Shown: piece after piece, positions 7,608-14,979 of the stretch | How positions within the stretch are numbered: the first letter of the stretch is position 1 | How the letters are laid out: every line of letters begins with the position of its first letter | Assembly: GCA_016871135.1 (NCBI GenBank) | Contig: VFZQ01000022.1 | Coordinates: 1-18,796 of the forward strand | From: Acidobacteriota bacterium | GTDB taxonomy: Bacteria > Acidobacteriota > Terriglobia > Bryobacterales > Bryobacteraceae | Reading direction: 5' to 3' | DNA length: 18,796 nucleotides | Notes under the pieces: model-generated | Told to the model about the DNA's origin: nothing | Seen by the model: the letters and a program-made list of their open reading frames with translations, nothing else | Databases searched by the model: none | Made by a program: the position numbers and the translations under genes

Positions 7608-9155
7608 ATGGCTCGCGGTTGGGTTTACTTTCTTTTCATCGCATGTGCGGCCCGAGCGGAGACGCTCGGGGAACGCTGGTGGGCGCACGTCAAATTTCTG
7701 GCCGACGACCGGCTTGAAGGCCGCAACACCGGCTCGGCGGGGCATCGCGAGGCTGCCGATTATGTCGCGCGCAAGTTCCAGGAAGCGGGTTTGCAGCCAG
7801 GCGCGGCGAAGGCGTGGATGCAGCAGGTGCCGTTCGTCACGCGGCAGATCGATGAGGCGAATTCGTCGCTGTCGTTGAACGGCGCCGCGATTACGCTTGG
7901 CAAGGAAGCGTACTTTGAGATGCGCTCGGATCCTAAACCCGAGACGCGCGGCGAGCTTGTTTTCGTGGGTCATGGACTCCGCGCGCCGGAGATGAACTAC
8001 GACGATCTGAAAGGCTTGGATCTCAAGGGCAAGATCGCCGTCGTGCTGGGCGGCGCGCCGCCGAAGTGGCCCGGTCCGATCGCCGCGCACCTGCAAAGAG
8101 CCGATGTTCGTTGGGCCGGATTGCAGGCCGCGGGCGCGATCGGCATCGTCAATATTCCGCTCACGCAGACAACGCCTTGGGTGCGGTCCTCCGCGGCCCG
8201 AGTGCAGATGCAGATGACGGCCGACATTGGACAAAGCGTTGGTCCAAGTGTTTCGATTGCGTGGAATCCGGAGCACGCGGCGCTGCTACTCGACGGCTCC
8301 GGGCACACGATAGACGAGTTGCAAAAGCTGGCGCGCGCGGGCGAAACGTTGCCGAAGTTCGAACTACGAAAGACGCTGCATGCGAGGGTCGCGGTGAAGC
8401 GGGGCAAGTTGGAATCGCCAAACGTTGTCGGGCTGTTGCCGGGCAAGCGCAAGGAGTTCGTCGTCGTCAGCGGGCATCTCGATCACATCGGCAAAACGCA
8501 GTCGTTCGCGGGCGATGGCATTTTTAATGGCGCGATGGACAACGCGTCCGGCGTTGGAGCGCTGATCGAAGTGGCGCGGGCGCTGCGGGGCGAGAAGTTG
8601 AATCGAAGCGTTCTGTTTGTCGCACTGACCGGCGAAGAAAAAGGCCTGCAGGGATCGCGATACTTCGCCGCGAAGCCAGGTGTCCCGGCGAAATCGATCG
8701 CCGCCGACTGCAACATGGATATGTTCATGCCGCTGCACGAATTCAAGGCCCTAACGATTCTCGGCGCGGAGGAATCGACACTAGGCGACATCGCGAAACA
8801 GACGGCCGAGCGGCGTGGTTTGCGCGTGCTTCCCGACCCGGCGCCGGAGCAGCGCCGCTTCACGCGCAGCGACCAATACAGTTTCATTCGCCAAGGCATT
8901 CCGGCGATCGCCTTCAAATTCGGCTATGAGAAGGGCACGCCGGAAGAGAAGCTTCACGCCGACTGGCTGCGCACTCGCTACCACGCGGTGAGCGACGATC
9001 TTTCCCAGCCCGTGAACATCGAAGGCGCCGGAAAGTTCGTCGAATACCTGGCCGCGTTGGTGAAAGACGTTGCGAATGCGCGCCGGCGTCCCGTCTGGAA
9101 ACCGGAGAGTTTCTTTCGCCGGTTCGCGTATAGTCGTCGAGCGACACAACCATGA
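7608..9155 (+). CDS. M28-family metallopeptidase with PA-type insert (first copy)
   Basis: A zinc aminopeptidase-like protein (M28), probably periplasmic, that would cleave peptides or similar amides. I chose ATG 7608 over ATG 7590: it gives a compact signal peptide (MARGWVYFLFIACAARA, then ETL), and the 7590 ATG sits inside the TATAAT candidate. The product is 515 residues. All five zinc ligands and the catalytic Glu are present (numbering from 7608): H290 in SGHLDH, D311 in GAMDNASG, E343-E344 in TGEEKG, D371 in CNMDM, H459 in RYHAVSDD. A protease-associated-type insertion occupies roughly residues 115-255 (FVGHGLRAPEMNYDDLKG..LKGKIAVVLGG). Its TGA overlaps the ATG of the acyl-CoA ligase (ATGA), so translation is likely coupled. 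The real substrate is unknown; M28 also contains glutamate carboxypeptidase-like and glutaminyl cyclase members. Confidence 0.92.
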   Translation: MARGWVYFLFIACAARAETLGERWWAHVKFLADDRLEGRNTGSAGHREAADYVARKFQEAGLQPGAAKAWMQQVPFVTRQIDEANSSLSLNGAAITLGKEAYFEMRSDPKPETRGELVFVGHGLRAPEMNYDDLKGLDLKGKIAVVLGGAPPKWPGPIAAHLQRADVRWAGLQAAGAIGIVNIPLTQTTPWVRSSAARVQMQMTADIGQSVGPSVSIAWNPEHAALLLDGSGHTIDELQKLARAGETLPKFELRKTLHARVAVKRGKLESPNVVGLLPGKRKEFVVVSGHLDHIGKTQSFAGDGIFNGAMDNASGVGALIEVARALRGEKLNRSVLFVALTGEEKGLQGSRYFAAKPGVPAKSIAADCNMDMFMPLHEFKALTILGAEESTLGDIAKQTAERRGLRVLPDPAPEQRRFTRSDQYSFIRQGIPAIAFKFGYEKGTPEEKLHADWLRTRYHAVSDDLSQPVNIEGAGKFVEYLAALVKDVANARRRPVWKPESFFRRFAYSRRATQP

Positions 9156-10741
9156 ACCTAGCACTGACTCCCATTCGATTCCTCTATCGCGCGATGGACG
9201 TTTTCCCGAACAAGACGGGCGTGATCTGCGGCGCGAAGACGTTTACCTATGGCCAGTTCGGCGAACGCTGCGAGCGGCTGGCTTCGGGGTTGAAACGGCT
9301 CGGCGTGCTGCCGGGCGATCGCGTTGCGTACTTGAGTTTTAATACGCACCAGCTCCTCGAGGGCTATTACGGTGTTGTGATGGCGGGCGCGATCGTCATG
9401 CCGATCAACGTGCGTTTGTCGCTGCAGGAGTTGGCGACGGTGCTGAATCATTCGGGCGCGCGCGTGCTGTTGTTTGAAAACGATTTCGCCGCGACCGTGG
9501 CGCAGTTGAAGAGCGCGTGTCCGTTTGTCGAGCACTACATCACGCTCGATGCGGCAATCGACGTGGCGACGATGACGTCGACAGAACTGGTCGATAGCGG
9601 TGAAGCGGAGCATGTCGACTGGACTCGCATCGATGAGGATTCGGTGGCGGAACTGTTCTACACCAGCGGCAGCACGGGCTCGCCGAAGGGCGTTGCGCTG
9701 ACGCATCGCAATCTTTATTTGCATGGTCTGATGGTGGCGACGATTATGTCCGATCCGGGCAACATGATCGACCTGCACACGATTCCGCTGTTTCACGCCA
9801 ACGGCTGGGGACGGCCGCAGACATCGACGTTTCTTGGCGTGACGCAGATTATGGTGCGGCGCTTCGAACCGGTGAGCGTGCTGAAGATGATCGCGCAGTA
9901 CAAGGCGACCGATATGAGTCTGGTGCCGACGATGGCGAACGCTTTGTTGGCTTGCCCTGAACTTGGCCAACACGATGTGTCGAGCCTGCGGCGGATCTTG
10001 CTGGGCGGCGCGGCGTCGTCGCCATCGCTGGTCGAGCGCCTGGAGAAAGCGTTCGGCTGCACGGCGGCCTCGGGGTATGGATTGTCGGAGACTAGTCCGG
10101 TGTTGACGACGGCGCTGCCGATGCCGGGAATGGAGTACACGTCGAACGAAGACCGGTGGCAGAAGCAGGCGTTGACGGGCTGGCCGATTATCGGCTCGGA
10201 AGTTCGCGTGGTCGATCCGGAGGGCGCCGATGTGCCGAAGGACAACGAATCGATCGGCGAGATCATCGCGCGCGGCGACAACATCATGCAAGGCTACTAC
10301 CGCGAACAAGAGGCGACCGACGCGGTGATTCGAGACGGTTGGTTTCACACGGGCGACATGGCGGTGTGGGACGGGAACGGCTATTTGAAAATCGTCGACC
10401 GGAAGAAGGAAATCATCATCAGCGGCGGCGAAAACATTTCGTCGATTGAAGTGGAGAAAGCGATTTACGCGCACGATGGGGTATTGGAGTGCGCTGTGGT
10501 GGCGGCGCCCGATGAGAAATGGGGCGAGGTGCCGGTGGCGTTGATTGTGCGGAAGGACGGAGCGTCGTTCACCTCGGAGGAACTGATGGAGTTTCTCGGT
10601 TCGCGGCTGGGGCGGTTCAAGCTGCCGCGTCAGATCCACTTCGAAACCGAGGCGCTGCCGAAGACGGGCACGGGCAAAATCCGCAAAAACATTTTGCGCG
10701 AGCGATTCTGGGCGGGACGCGAGAAACGCATTCAGGGGTAG
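9152..10741 (+). CDS. AMP-forming fatty-acid/acyl-CoA ligase
   Basis: A 529-residue ANL-superfamily enzyme that activates a carboxylic acid to an acyl adenylate and then to acyl-CoA in the cytoplasm. The core motifs are intact: A3 YTSGSTGSPKG (170-180), A5 YGLSETS (309-315), A7 HTGD (399-402), A8 VDRKKEIIISGGENIS (415-430) and A10 PKTGTGKIRKN with the catalytic Lys at 509. The stretch DLHTIPLFHANGWGRPQTS and the SNEDRWQKQ..TGWP segment resemble medium- to long-chain acyl-CoA ligases of the AlkK/FadD-like group; chain length cannot be fixed from this. It starts inside the upstream peptidase stop (ATGA) and is followed after 20 bp by a second M28 peptidase, so it sits in the middle of a three-gene unit. 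No clear Shine-Dalgarno is seen, consistent with coupling. The link between an intracellular ligase and two exported peptidases is unexplained. Confidence 0.94.
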   Translation: MNLALTPIRFLYRAMDVFPNKTGVICGAKTFTYGQFGERCERLASGLKRLGVLPGDRVAYLSFNTHQLLEGYYGVVMAGAIVMPINVRLSLQELATVLNHSGARVLLFENDFAATVAQLKSACPFVEHYITLDAAIDVATMTSTELVDSGEAEHVDWTRIDEDSVAELFYTSGSTGSPKGVALTHRNLYLHGLMVATIMSDPGNMIDLHTIPLFHANGWGRPQTSTFLGVTQIMVRRFEPVSVLKMIAQYKATDMSLVPTMANALLACPELGQHDVSSLRRILLGGAASSPSLVERLEKAFGCTAASGYGLSETSPVLTTALPMPGMEYTSNEDRWQKQALTGWPIIGSEVRVVDPEGADVPKDNESIGEIIARGDNIMQGYYREQEATDAVIRDGWFHTGDMAVWDGNGYLKIVDRKKEIIISGGENISSIEVEKAIYAHDGVLECAVVAAPDEKWGEVPVALIVRKDGASFTSEELMEFLGSRLGRFKLPRQIHFETEALPKTGTGKIRKNILRERFWAGREKRIQG

Positions 10742-10761
10742 CGGCGGCTACACTGAATCTT

Positions 10762-12363
10762 ATGCGTTTGCTTCTTGTTGTCTTCGCGATTAGTGTGTTT
10801 GCGCAGGACTCGATTACCGGGGACCGATTGCGCGCGCACGTTCGATTTTTGGCGAGCGATCTGCTTGAGGGTCGGGGCGTCGGCACGCGCGGCGGCGATC
10901 TGGCGACGAACTATATCGCGTCGCAGTTCGCGATCGCGGGGGCGAAGCCGGCGGGCGACAACGGCACGTATTTGCAGAAGGTCGAGCTTGTGGGCGTGGA
11001 GCCGCAGACGTCTTCGACGCTGAGCGCGCGCAAGGGGAGCGACACGATTCCGTTCGCGTGGATGACCGATTTCGTCGGCAATACGATGCAGCAGAAAGAC
11101 GCGTCGTTCGACGCGGAGGCCGTTTTTGTCGGCCACGGCATCACGGCGCCGGAGTTTGGCTGGAACGACTACAAGGGCGTGGATTTGAAGGGCAAGGTGG
11201 CGGTGCTGTTCACGAACGAACCGCAGAGCGAAGACGCGAAGTTCTTCGGCGGCCGCGCGCTGACCTACTACGGGCGCTGGACGTACAAGTACGAAGAGGT
11301 GCTGCGGCAAGGCGCTGTTGCGTGCATCATCATTCATACAACGCCGACGGCGGGTTATGGCTACGAAGTGGTTAAGAGTTCGTGGAGTAAAGAAGACCCG
11401 CAGGTAAAGTTGGGCGCGGGCGACAACGCGCTTGCGTTCGCGGGTTGGGTGTCGCGCGCTGCGGGCGACAGGCTGATGGCGTTGGCCGGACAGAACGTCG
11501 ACGATCTGCTGAAGAAGGCCGCTCAGAAAGATTTTCAGCCGATCCCGCTGGGCATTCGCATGCAGGGCCGCGTTCCCACGAAGATCCGGCAGATCCGCGC
11601 GGCGAATGTGGCGGCGATCGTGCCGGGCAGCGATCCGGTGTTGTCGAAGGAAGCGGTGATTTTCAGCGCGCACTGGGATCATTTGGGCATCGGCATTCCG
11701 GTGAACGGCGATGCGATTTACAACGGCGCGGTCGACAACGCCAGCGGCTGCGCGGTGTTGATCGAACTGGCGCGCGCGTGGGCGGGGCTGCGCAACCGGC
11801 CGAAGCGCAGCGCGATTTTCATTGCGGTGACGGCGGAAGAGAGCGGTCTGCGCGGCGCGCAGTTTTACGCAACGAGTCCGATCATCCCGAACGGCAAGAC
11901 GGCGCTGAACTTGAACTTCGATTCGTTTTATCCGTTCGGCAAGGTTCGCGATGTGGTCGTGAACGGGTCCGAGCGCACGAGCGTTTATCCGGTTGTCGAG
12001 AATGTCGCGCAACGATTCAATCTGAAGATCAAGCCGGACCCGCGGCCTGAGCAGGGGCATTATTATCGCAGCGATCACTTCGCGTTTGCCAAGGCCGGCG
12101 TGCCCGCATTTTCGATCAACATGGGCGACGACTACATCGGCAAACAGGACAACGCCGGTGCACAGTTATTCTTCGAATACAACGCGAAGAACTATCACCA
12201 ACCGAGCGATGAGTACAACGAAAACTGGGACTTGGGCGGGCCGGAGCAGATGGCGAAATTCGGATTCGCGATCGGGCTGACGGTCGCTAACCAGCCGAAT
12301 CTGCCGACGTGGCGCGAGGGCGATGAGTTCTTGCCCGCGCGCAAGAAGAGCCAAGGTCAGTAG
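10762..12363 (+). CDS. M28-family metallopeptidase with PA-type insert (second copy)
   Basis: A 533-residue exported M28 zinc peptidase. The start is ATG 10762, giving the signal peptide MRLLLVVFAISVFA followed by QDS; the frame is open further upstream but only across the ligase gene. The zinc and catalytic residues are complete: H304 in SAHWDH, D325 in GAVDNASG, E359-E360 in TAEESG, D387 in LNFDSF, H479 in YHQPSDE. A PA-like insertion covers about residues 115-285 (FVGHGITAPEFGWNDYKGVDLKGKVAVLF). It shares its layout and many motifs with the first M28 protein of this operon (for example AHVRFLASDLLEG against AHVKFLADDRLEG), so the two are paralogues, but they differ clearly outside the motifs and are not a recent copy. 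Its TAG end overlaps the end of the convergent P450 gene by 7 bp. The substrate is unknown. Confidence 0.93.
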   Translation: MRLLLVVFAISVFAQDSITGDRLRAHVRFLASDLLEGRGVGTRGGDLATNYIASQFAIAGAKPAGDNGTYLQKVELVGVEPQTSSTLSARKGSDTIPFAWMTDFVGNTMQQKDASFDAEAVFVGHGITAPEFGWNDYKGVDLKGKVAVLFTNEPQSEDAKFFGGRALTYYGRWTYKYEEVLRQGAVACIIIHTTPTAGYGYEVVKSSWSKEDPQVKLGAGDNALAFAGWVSRAAGDRLMALAGQNVDDLLKKAAQKDFQPIPLGIRMQGRVPTKIRQIRAANVAAIVPGSDPVLSKEAVIFSAHWDHLGIGIPVNGDAIYNGAVDNASGCAVLIELARAWAGLRNRPKRSAIFIAVTAEESGLRGAQFYATSPIIPNGKTALNLNFDSFYPFGKVRDVVVNGSERTSVYPVVENVAQRFNLKIKPDPRPEQGHYYRSDHFAFAKAGVPAFSINMGDDYIGKQDNAGAQLFFEYNAKNYHQPSDEYNENWDLGGPEQMAKFGFAIGLTVANQPNLPTWREGDEFLPARKKSQGQ

Positions 12364-13679
12364 CGTTTTTCGGCGCGTACTTTCAGGCCGCCCTTCAAGC
12401 GGAGGGTCAACATGGGCGAGGTTTGCACGGGCGCTGCGTCGGCGCGGCGAAAGCGCCACGCGCGCGATAACGCGGCGAGCACGATGACGCCTTCCATCCA
12501 CGCGAAGCGCTCGCCGATGCAGAGGCGCGGACCGCCGCCGAAGGGGTAGTAGGCGAACTTCGGGCGAGCGGCGTCTTCGGTCTCCCATCGCTCGGGTTGG
12601 AACGCTTCGGGCGAGGGCCACCATCGCGGGTCGCGGTGCATCGTGTAGGGACTGAGAAGCAGGATCGACCCTTTCGGAATTTCGTAGCCGGCGAGTTCGA
12701 GCGGCGCGGTCGCCATGCGGCCGATGGCCCATGCGGGCGGATAGAGGCGCATGGTTTCGGCGAGGACATTTGTCGTGTAACGAAGCGCGGGCACGTCGTC
12801 GAAAGCAGGCGCGCGATCGCCGAGCACGCGGTCGATCTCGGCGTGCATTTTTGCTTCGACCGCCGGGTGTTGTGCCAGCAGCAGCCAGGCCCAGGTCAGT
12901 GCGGTGGCGGTTGTTTCGTGGCCCGCGATGAAGAGAGTGAGCGCTTCGTCACGAACCTGTTTGTCGGTCATGCCGCCATCTTCGTCGACCGACATGAGGA
13001 GCATCGAGAGCAGATCGCCTTTGTCCTCTTTCGAGGCGCGCCTCGCTTCGATGATCTTGTAGACGGTGCGGTCCAGCGTTTCGCCAGCGCGCTTGAAGCG
13101 CCGGAACATCGGCAACGGCAGGTGCTGGATGTATTGCGAGCCGGGGATCATGAGCACCGGCATCATTTCGATGAGCGCGGTCATCGCCTCGCCGACGCGG
13201 GCGGTATCGGCTTCGACCTCAGTGCTGAAGAGGGTCTTGCAGACGATGGCCAATGTGAGGCGCATCATTTCGCGATCGATGTCGACGACGGTGTCGCTGG
13301 CGAAGCGGGCGCGCGCGTTGACGGCGAGTTCCGACATGTCGCTCGCGTAGCGGACCAATCGATCACGGTGAAACGCGGGCTGCACCAATCGCCGTTGCCG
13401 CAGATGCGAGGCGCCTTCGTTGGTGAGCAGGCCTTCGCCGAGCAGGGCCTTGGCTCGCTGCAAGATGCGGCTCTTCATGAAGAGCGCGTTCTTGTTGACG
13501 AGGACTTCGTTCACCAACTCGGGCGAGTTGGCGAAGTACATGTGTTGATGGGCGGCGCGGAAGTAGACGAAGTCGCCGTATTCGGCGGCGCAGCGAGTGA
13601 GAAAGGCGAGCGGATTGGCGCGGAAGTCGCGGAGTGAACCGCCGATCCATCGGGGTTGGGGACCGGGCGGCCGTCTCAC
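12357..13679 (-). CDS. Cytochrome P450
   Basis: A 440-residue soluble bacterial P450, a haem-thiolate monooxygenase. Motifs: I-helix oxygen-activation motif AGHETT (252-257), K-helix ETMR (308-311), PERW (362-365), and the haem-binding loop FGGGPRLCIGE with the proximal Cys at 387. The N-terminus (RPPGPQPRWIGGSLRDF) is the usual proline-rich start with no membrane anchor, so it should be cytoplasmic, and it needs an external reductase; none is encoded in the window. The start is GTG 13679, and its GTGA overlaps the stop of the upstream cytochrome c/copper monooxygenase gene, which indicates translational coupling. The general look (long I helix, CIGE.FAWMEG) is like fatty-acid or terpenoid hydroxylating bacterial P450s, but the substrate cannot be read. 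It is the last gene of the minus-strand run. Confidence 0.95.
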   Translation of the reverse strand: MRRPPGPQPRWIGGSLRDFRANPLAFLTRCAAEYGDFVYFRAAHQHMYFANSPELVNEVLVNKNALFMKSRILQRAKALLGEGLLTNEGASHLRQRRLVQPAFHRDRLVRYASDMSELAVNARARFASDTVVDIDREMMRLTLAIVCKTLFSTEVEADTARVGEAMTALIEMMPVLMIPGSQYIQHLPLPMFRRFKRAGETLDRTVYKIIEARRASKEDKGDLLSMLLMSVDEDGGMTDKQVRDEALTLFIAGHETTATALTWAWLLLAQHPAVEAKMHAEIDRVLGDRAPAFDDVPALRYTTNVLAETMRLYPPAWAIGRMATAPLELAGYEIPKGSILLLSPYTMHRDPRWWPSPEAFQPERWETEDAARPKFAYYPFGGGPRLCIGERFAWMEGVIVLAALSRAWRFRRADAAPVQTSPMLTLRLKGGLKVRAEKRY

Positions 13680-14950
13680 TTCTTCTTGCTGAAGCGGATG
13701 GAGTTGATGATGTCTTCGTTATCGAAAGTGACGCCGAGGAAGGCGAGGCACATTTCGTCCTCAGTGCCTTCGCCCCAACCGACAACCTTCAGCGGGTTCG
13801 ACGGGTTGCGCGGATTTTTTTCGGAGTTGTCGAAGCGGCAGGAGACTTTCAACTGGTCGAAGATGTTCAGTTTGACGGCTTCGGTGGTGTTGTAGAAGCC
13901 TTGCCAGTTGAAGTCCCAGTCGTCGATGAGGATGAGGCTATCGTTGGCGCGCGTGAAGGAGTTCGTACGTGTCACCTGGATTCGCTTGCCGAGCAGGTGC
14001 ATGTGCGGGACGATCATGTGGATCTGTCCCTGCAGACCGGGAAGGATCGGAATGGTTGCGTTGACTTCGTAATCCTCGTTGCCGGCGGGGATCTTGAATC
14101 TGTCGTTCACCAGCGGGACAAACACCATGCGCCGCGAGATCTTGTCCGACTCCTTTGCAAAGTACAGGCCGATTTTTGTTTGATCGGCGTGTTGCTTGCC
14201 AGCGGGGAAATAGTGCATCTGGATTACGATGCTTGCGCCCTTGGGCAGCCGCAAGCCGACGCCCTCGGGAGTGCGGCTGGCGCGCATGCCGGGTACCCAG
14301 CCGCCGAGCATGCCGTCGATATTGAGCGGAATCCCGGGCCCGCCGTAGCAGTCGTAGCCGGGCTCTTCATCCTTGGCGTCGAGCTTTGCCGCCTCGCCTT
14401 TGGTGTCGACAAACAGAATGACGTGGTGAACAACCTGGCGATTACCCGGCACGATTTGCACGGCGTTGAGCCAGGTGTCGGTGTCGAAGCCGGTCGGCAC
14501 TACGAAGCAGCGGTAGACGTCCTTGCGGCGCGGCACGTTATATAGCTCGGGCATTTGGAGAACGACATCGGGATCGCCTAACTGCCATTCGCCGGTCTTC
14601 GCGGTTGGTTCGGGGAGGTCGGCGCGGTCGCCCTCGGGCGCACCGTTCTTAAACCAGTCGAGGATCATGCGCCGCTCGTCATCGGTGAGGCCGAAGTTGT
14701 CTTTGAACGAACCGTGCCCTTCGATGGGTTTCCACGGCGGCATGATCCGCTTTTCGATCACACGTTGAATGTCGTCGCCCCATTGCTTGGCGGCGTCGAA
14801 GGAGTCGAGCGCGAACGGGGCGACATCGCCTTCGCGGTGACAGATCTGGCACTTCGCCTGGAAGACACGCGAGATTTCGCGCGAAAAGGTCACTTGTGCG
14901 CGCGCGGCCAGCGGGGCGAGCAACATCAATACGGGCAGAATCGCCTTCAT
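13676..14950 (-). CDS. Cytochrome c / copper type II monooxygenase fusion
   Basis: A 424-residue exported protein that joins a c-type haem domain to a copper type II, ascorbate-dependent monooxygenase-like domain. Residues 1-18 are a signal peptide (MKAILPVLMLLAPLAARA). The haem site is CQICH (C34, C37, H38); Met70 in RIMPPWK is a candidate axial ligand. The copper domain keeps all six ligands known from peptidylglycine alpha-hydroxylating monooxygenase: H175-H176 (VVHHV) and H246 (QMHY) for CuH, H316 and H318 (PHMHLLGK) and M400 (DEMC) for CuM. The likely reaction is C-H hydroxylation in the periplasm, with the haem domain possibly supplying electrons; both points are inference. A good Shine-Dalgarno (GAGGA) precedes ATG 14950. 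It lies 29 bp after the SBBP-repeat gene, and the P450 GTG overlaps its TGA. The substrate is unknown. Confidence 0.91.
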   Translation of the reverse strand: MKAILPVLMLLAPLAARAQVTFSREISRVFQAKCQICHREGDVAPFALDSFDAAKQWGDDIQRVIEKRIMPPWKPIEGHGSFKDNFGLTDDERRMILDWFKNGAPEGDRADLPEPTAKTGEWQLGDPDVVLQMPELYNVPRRKDVYRCFVVPTGFDTDTWLNAVQIVPGNRQVVHHVILFVDTKGEAAKLDAKDEEPGYDCYGGPGIPLNIDGMLGGWVPGMRASRTPEGVGLRLPKGASIVIQMHYFPAGKQHADQTKIGLYFAKESDKISRRMVFVPLVNDRFKIPAGNEDYEVNATIPILPGLQGQIHMIVPHMHLLGKRIQVTRTNSFTRANDSLILIDDWDFNWQGFYNTTEAVKLNIFDQLKVSCRFDNSEKNPRNPSNPLKVVGWGEGTEDEMCLAFLGVTFDNEDIINSIRFSKKK

Positions 14951-14979
14951 GGAATCCTCACCACTATCATAACGGCGTT

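Noticed and set aside
6530..7717. 395-codon open frame on the + strand
   Set aside because: Antisense to the Ntn hydrolase and running into the M28 gene; composition is Arg/His/Gly-rich and unlike a real protein.
9158..10639. 493-codon open frame on the - strand
   Set aside because: It is antisense to the acyl-CoA ligase, rich in His/Arg, with no recognisable domain: a codon-bias shadow of a GC-rich gene.
10519..10761. N-terminal extension of the second M28 peptidase by 81 codons
   Set aside because: It runs through the 3' end of the acyl-CoA ligase in another frame and shows no domain. ATG 10762 gives a proper signal peptide.
10732..12078. 448-codon open frame on the - strand
   Set aside because: Antisense to the second M28 gene, low-complexity Arg-rich translation, no motif.
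13634..14545. 303-codon open frame on the + strand
   Set aside because: Antisense to the cytochrome/copper monooxygenase gene, which has full ligand sets; the mirror frame has no motif.
9152..14950. Natural-product biosynthetic cluster (acyl-CoA ligase, P450, copper monooxygenase)
   Set aside because: The ligase is on the opposite strand in another operon, and there is no polyketide synthase, peptide synthetase, terpene cyclase or precursor peptide gene.
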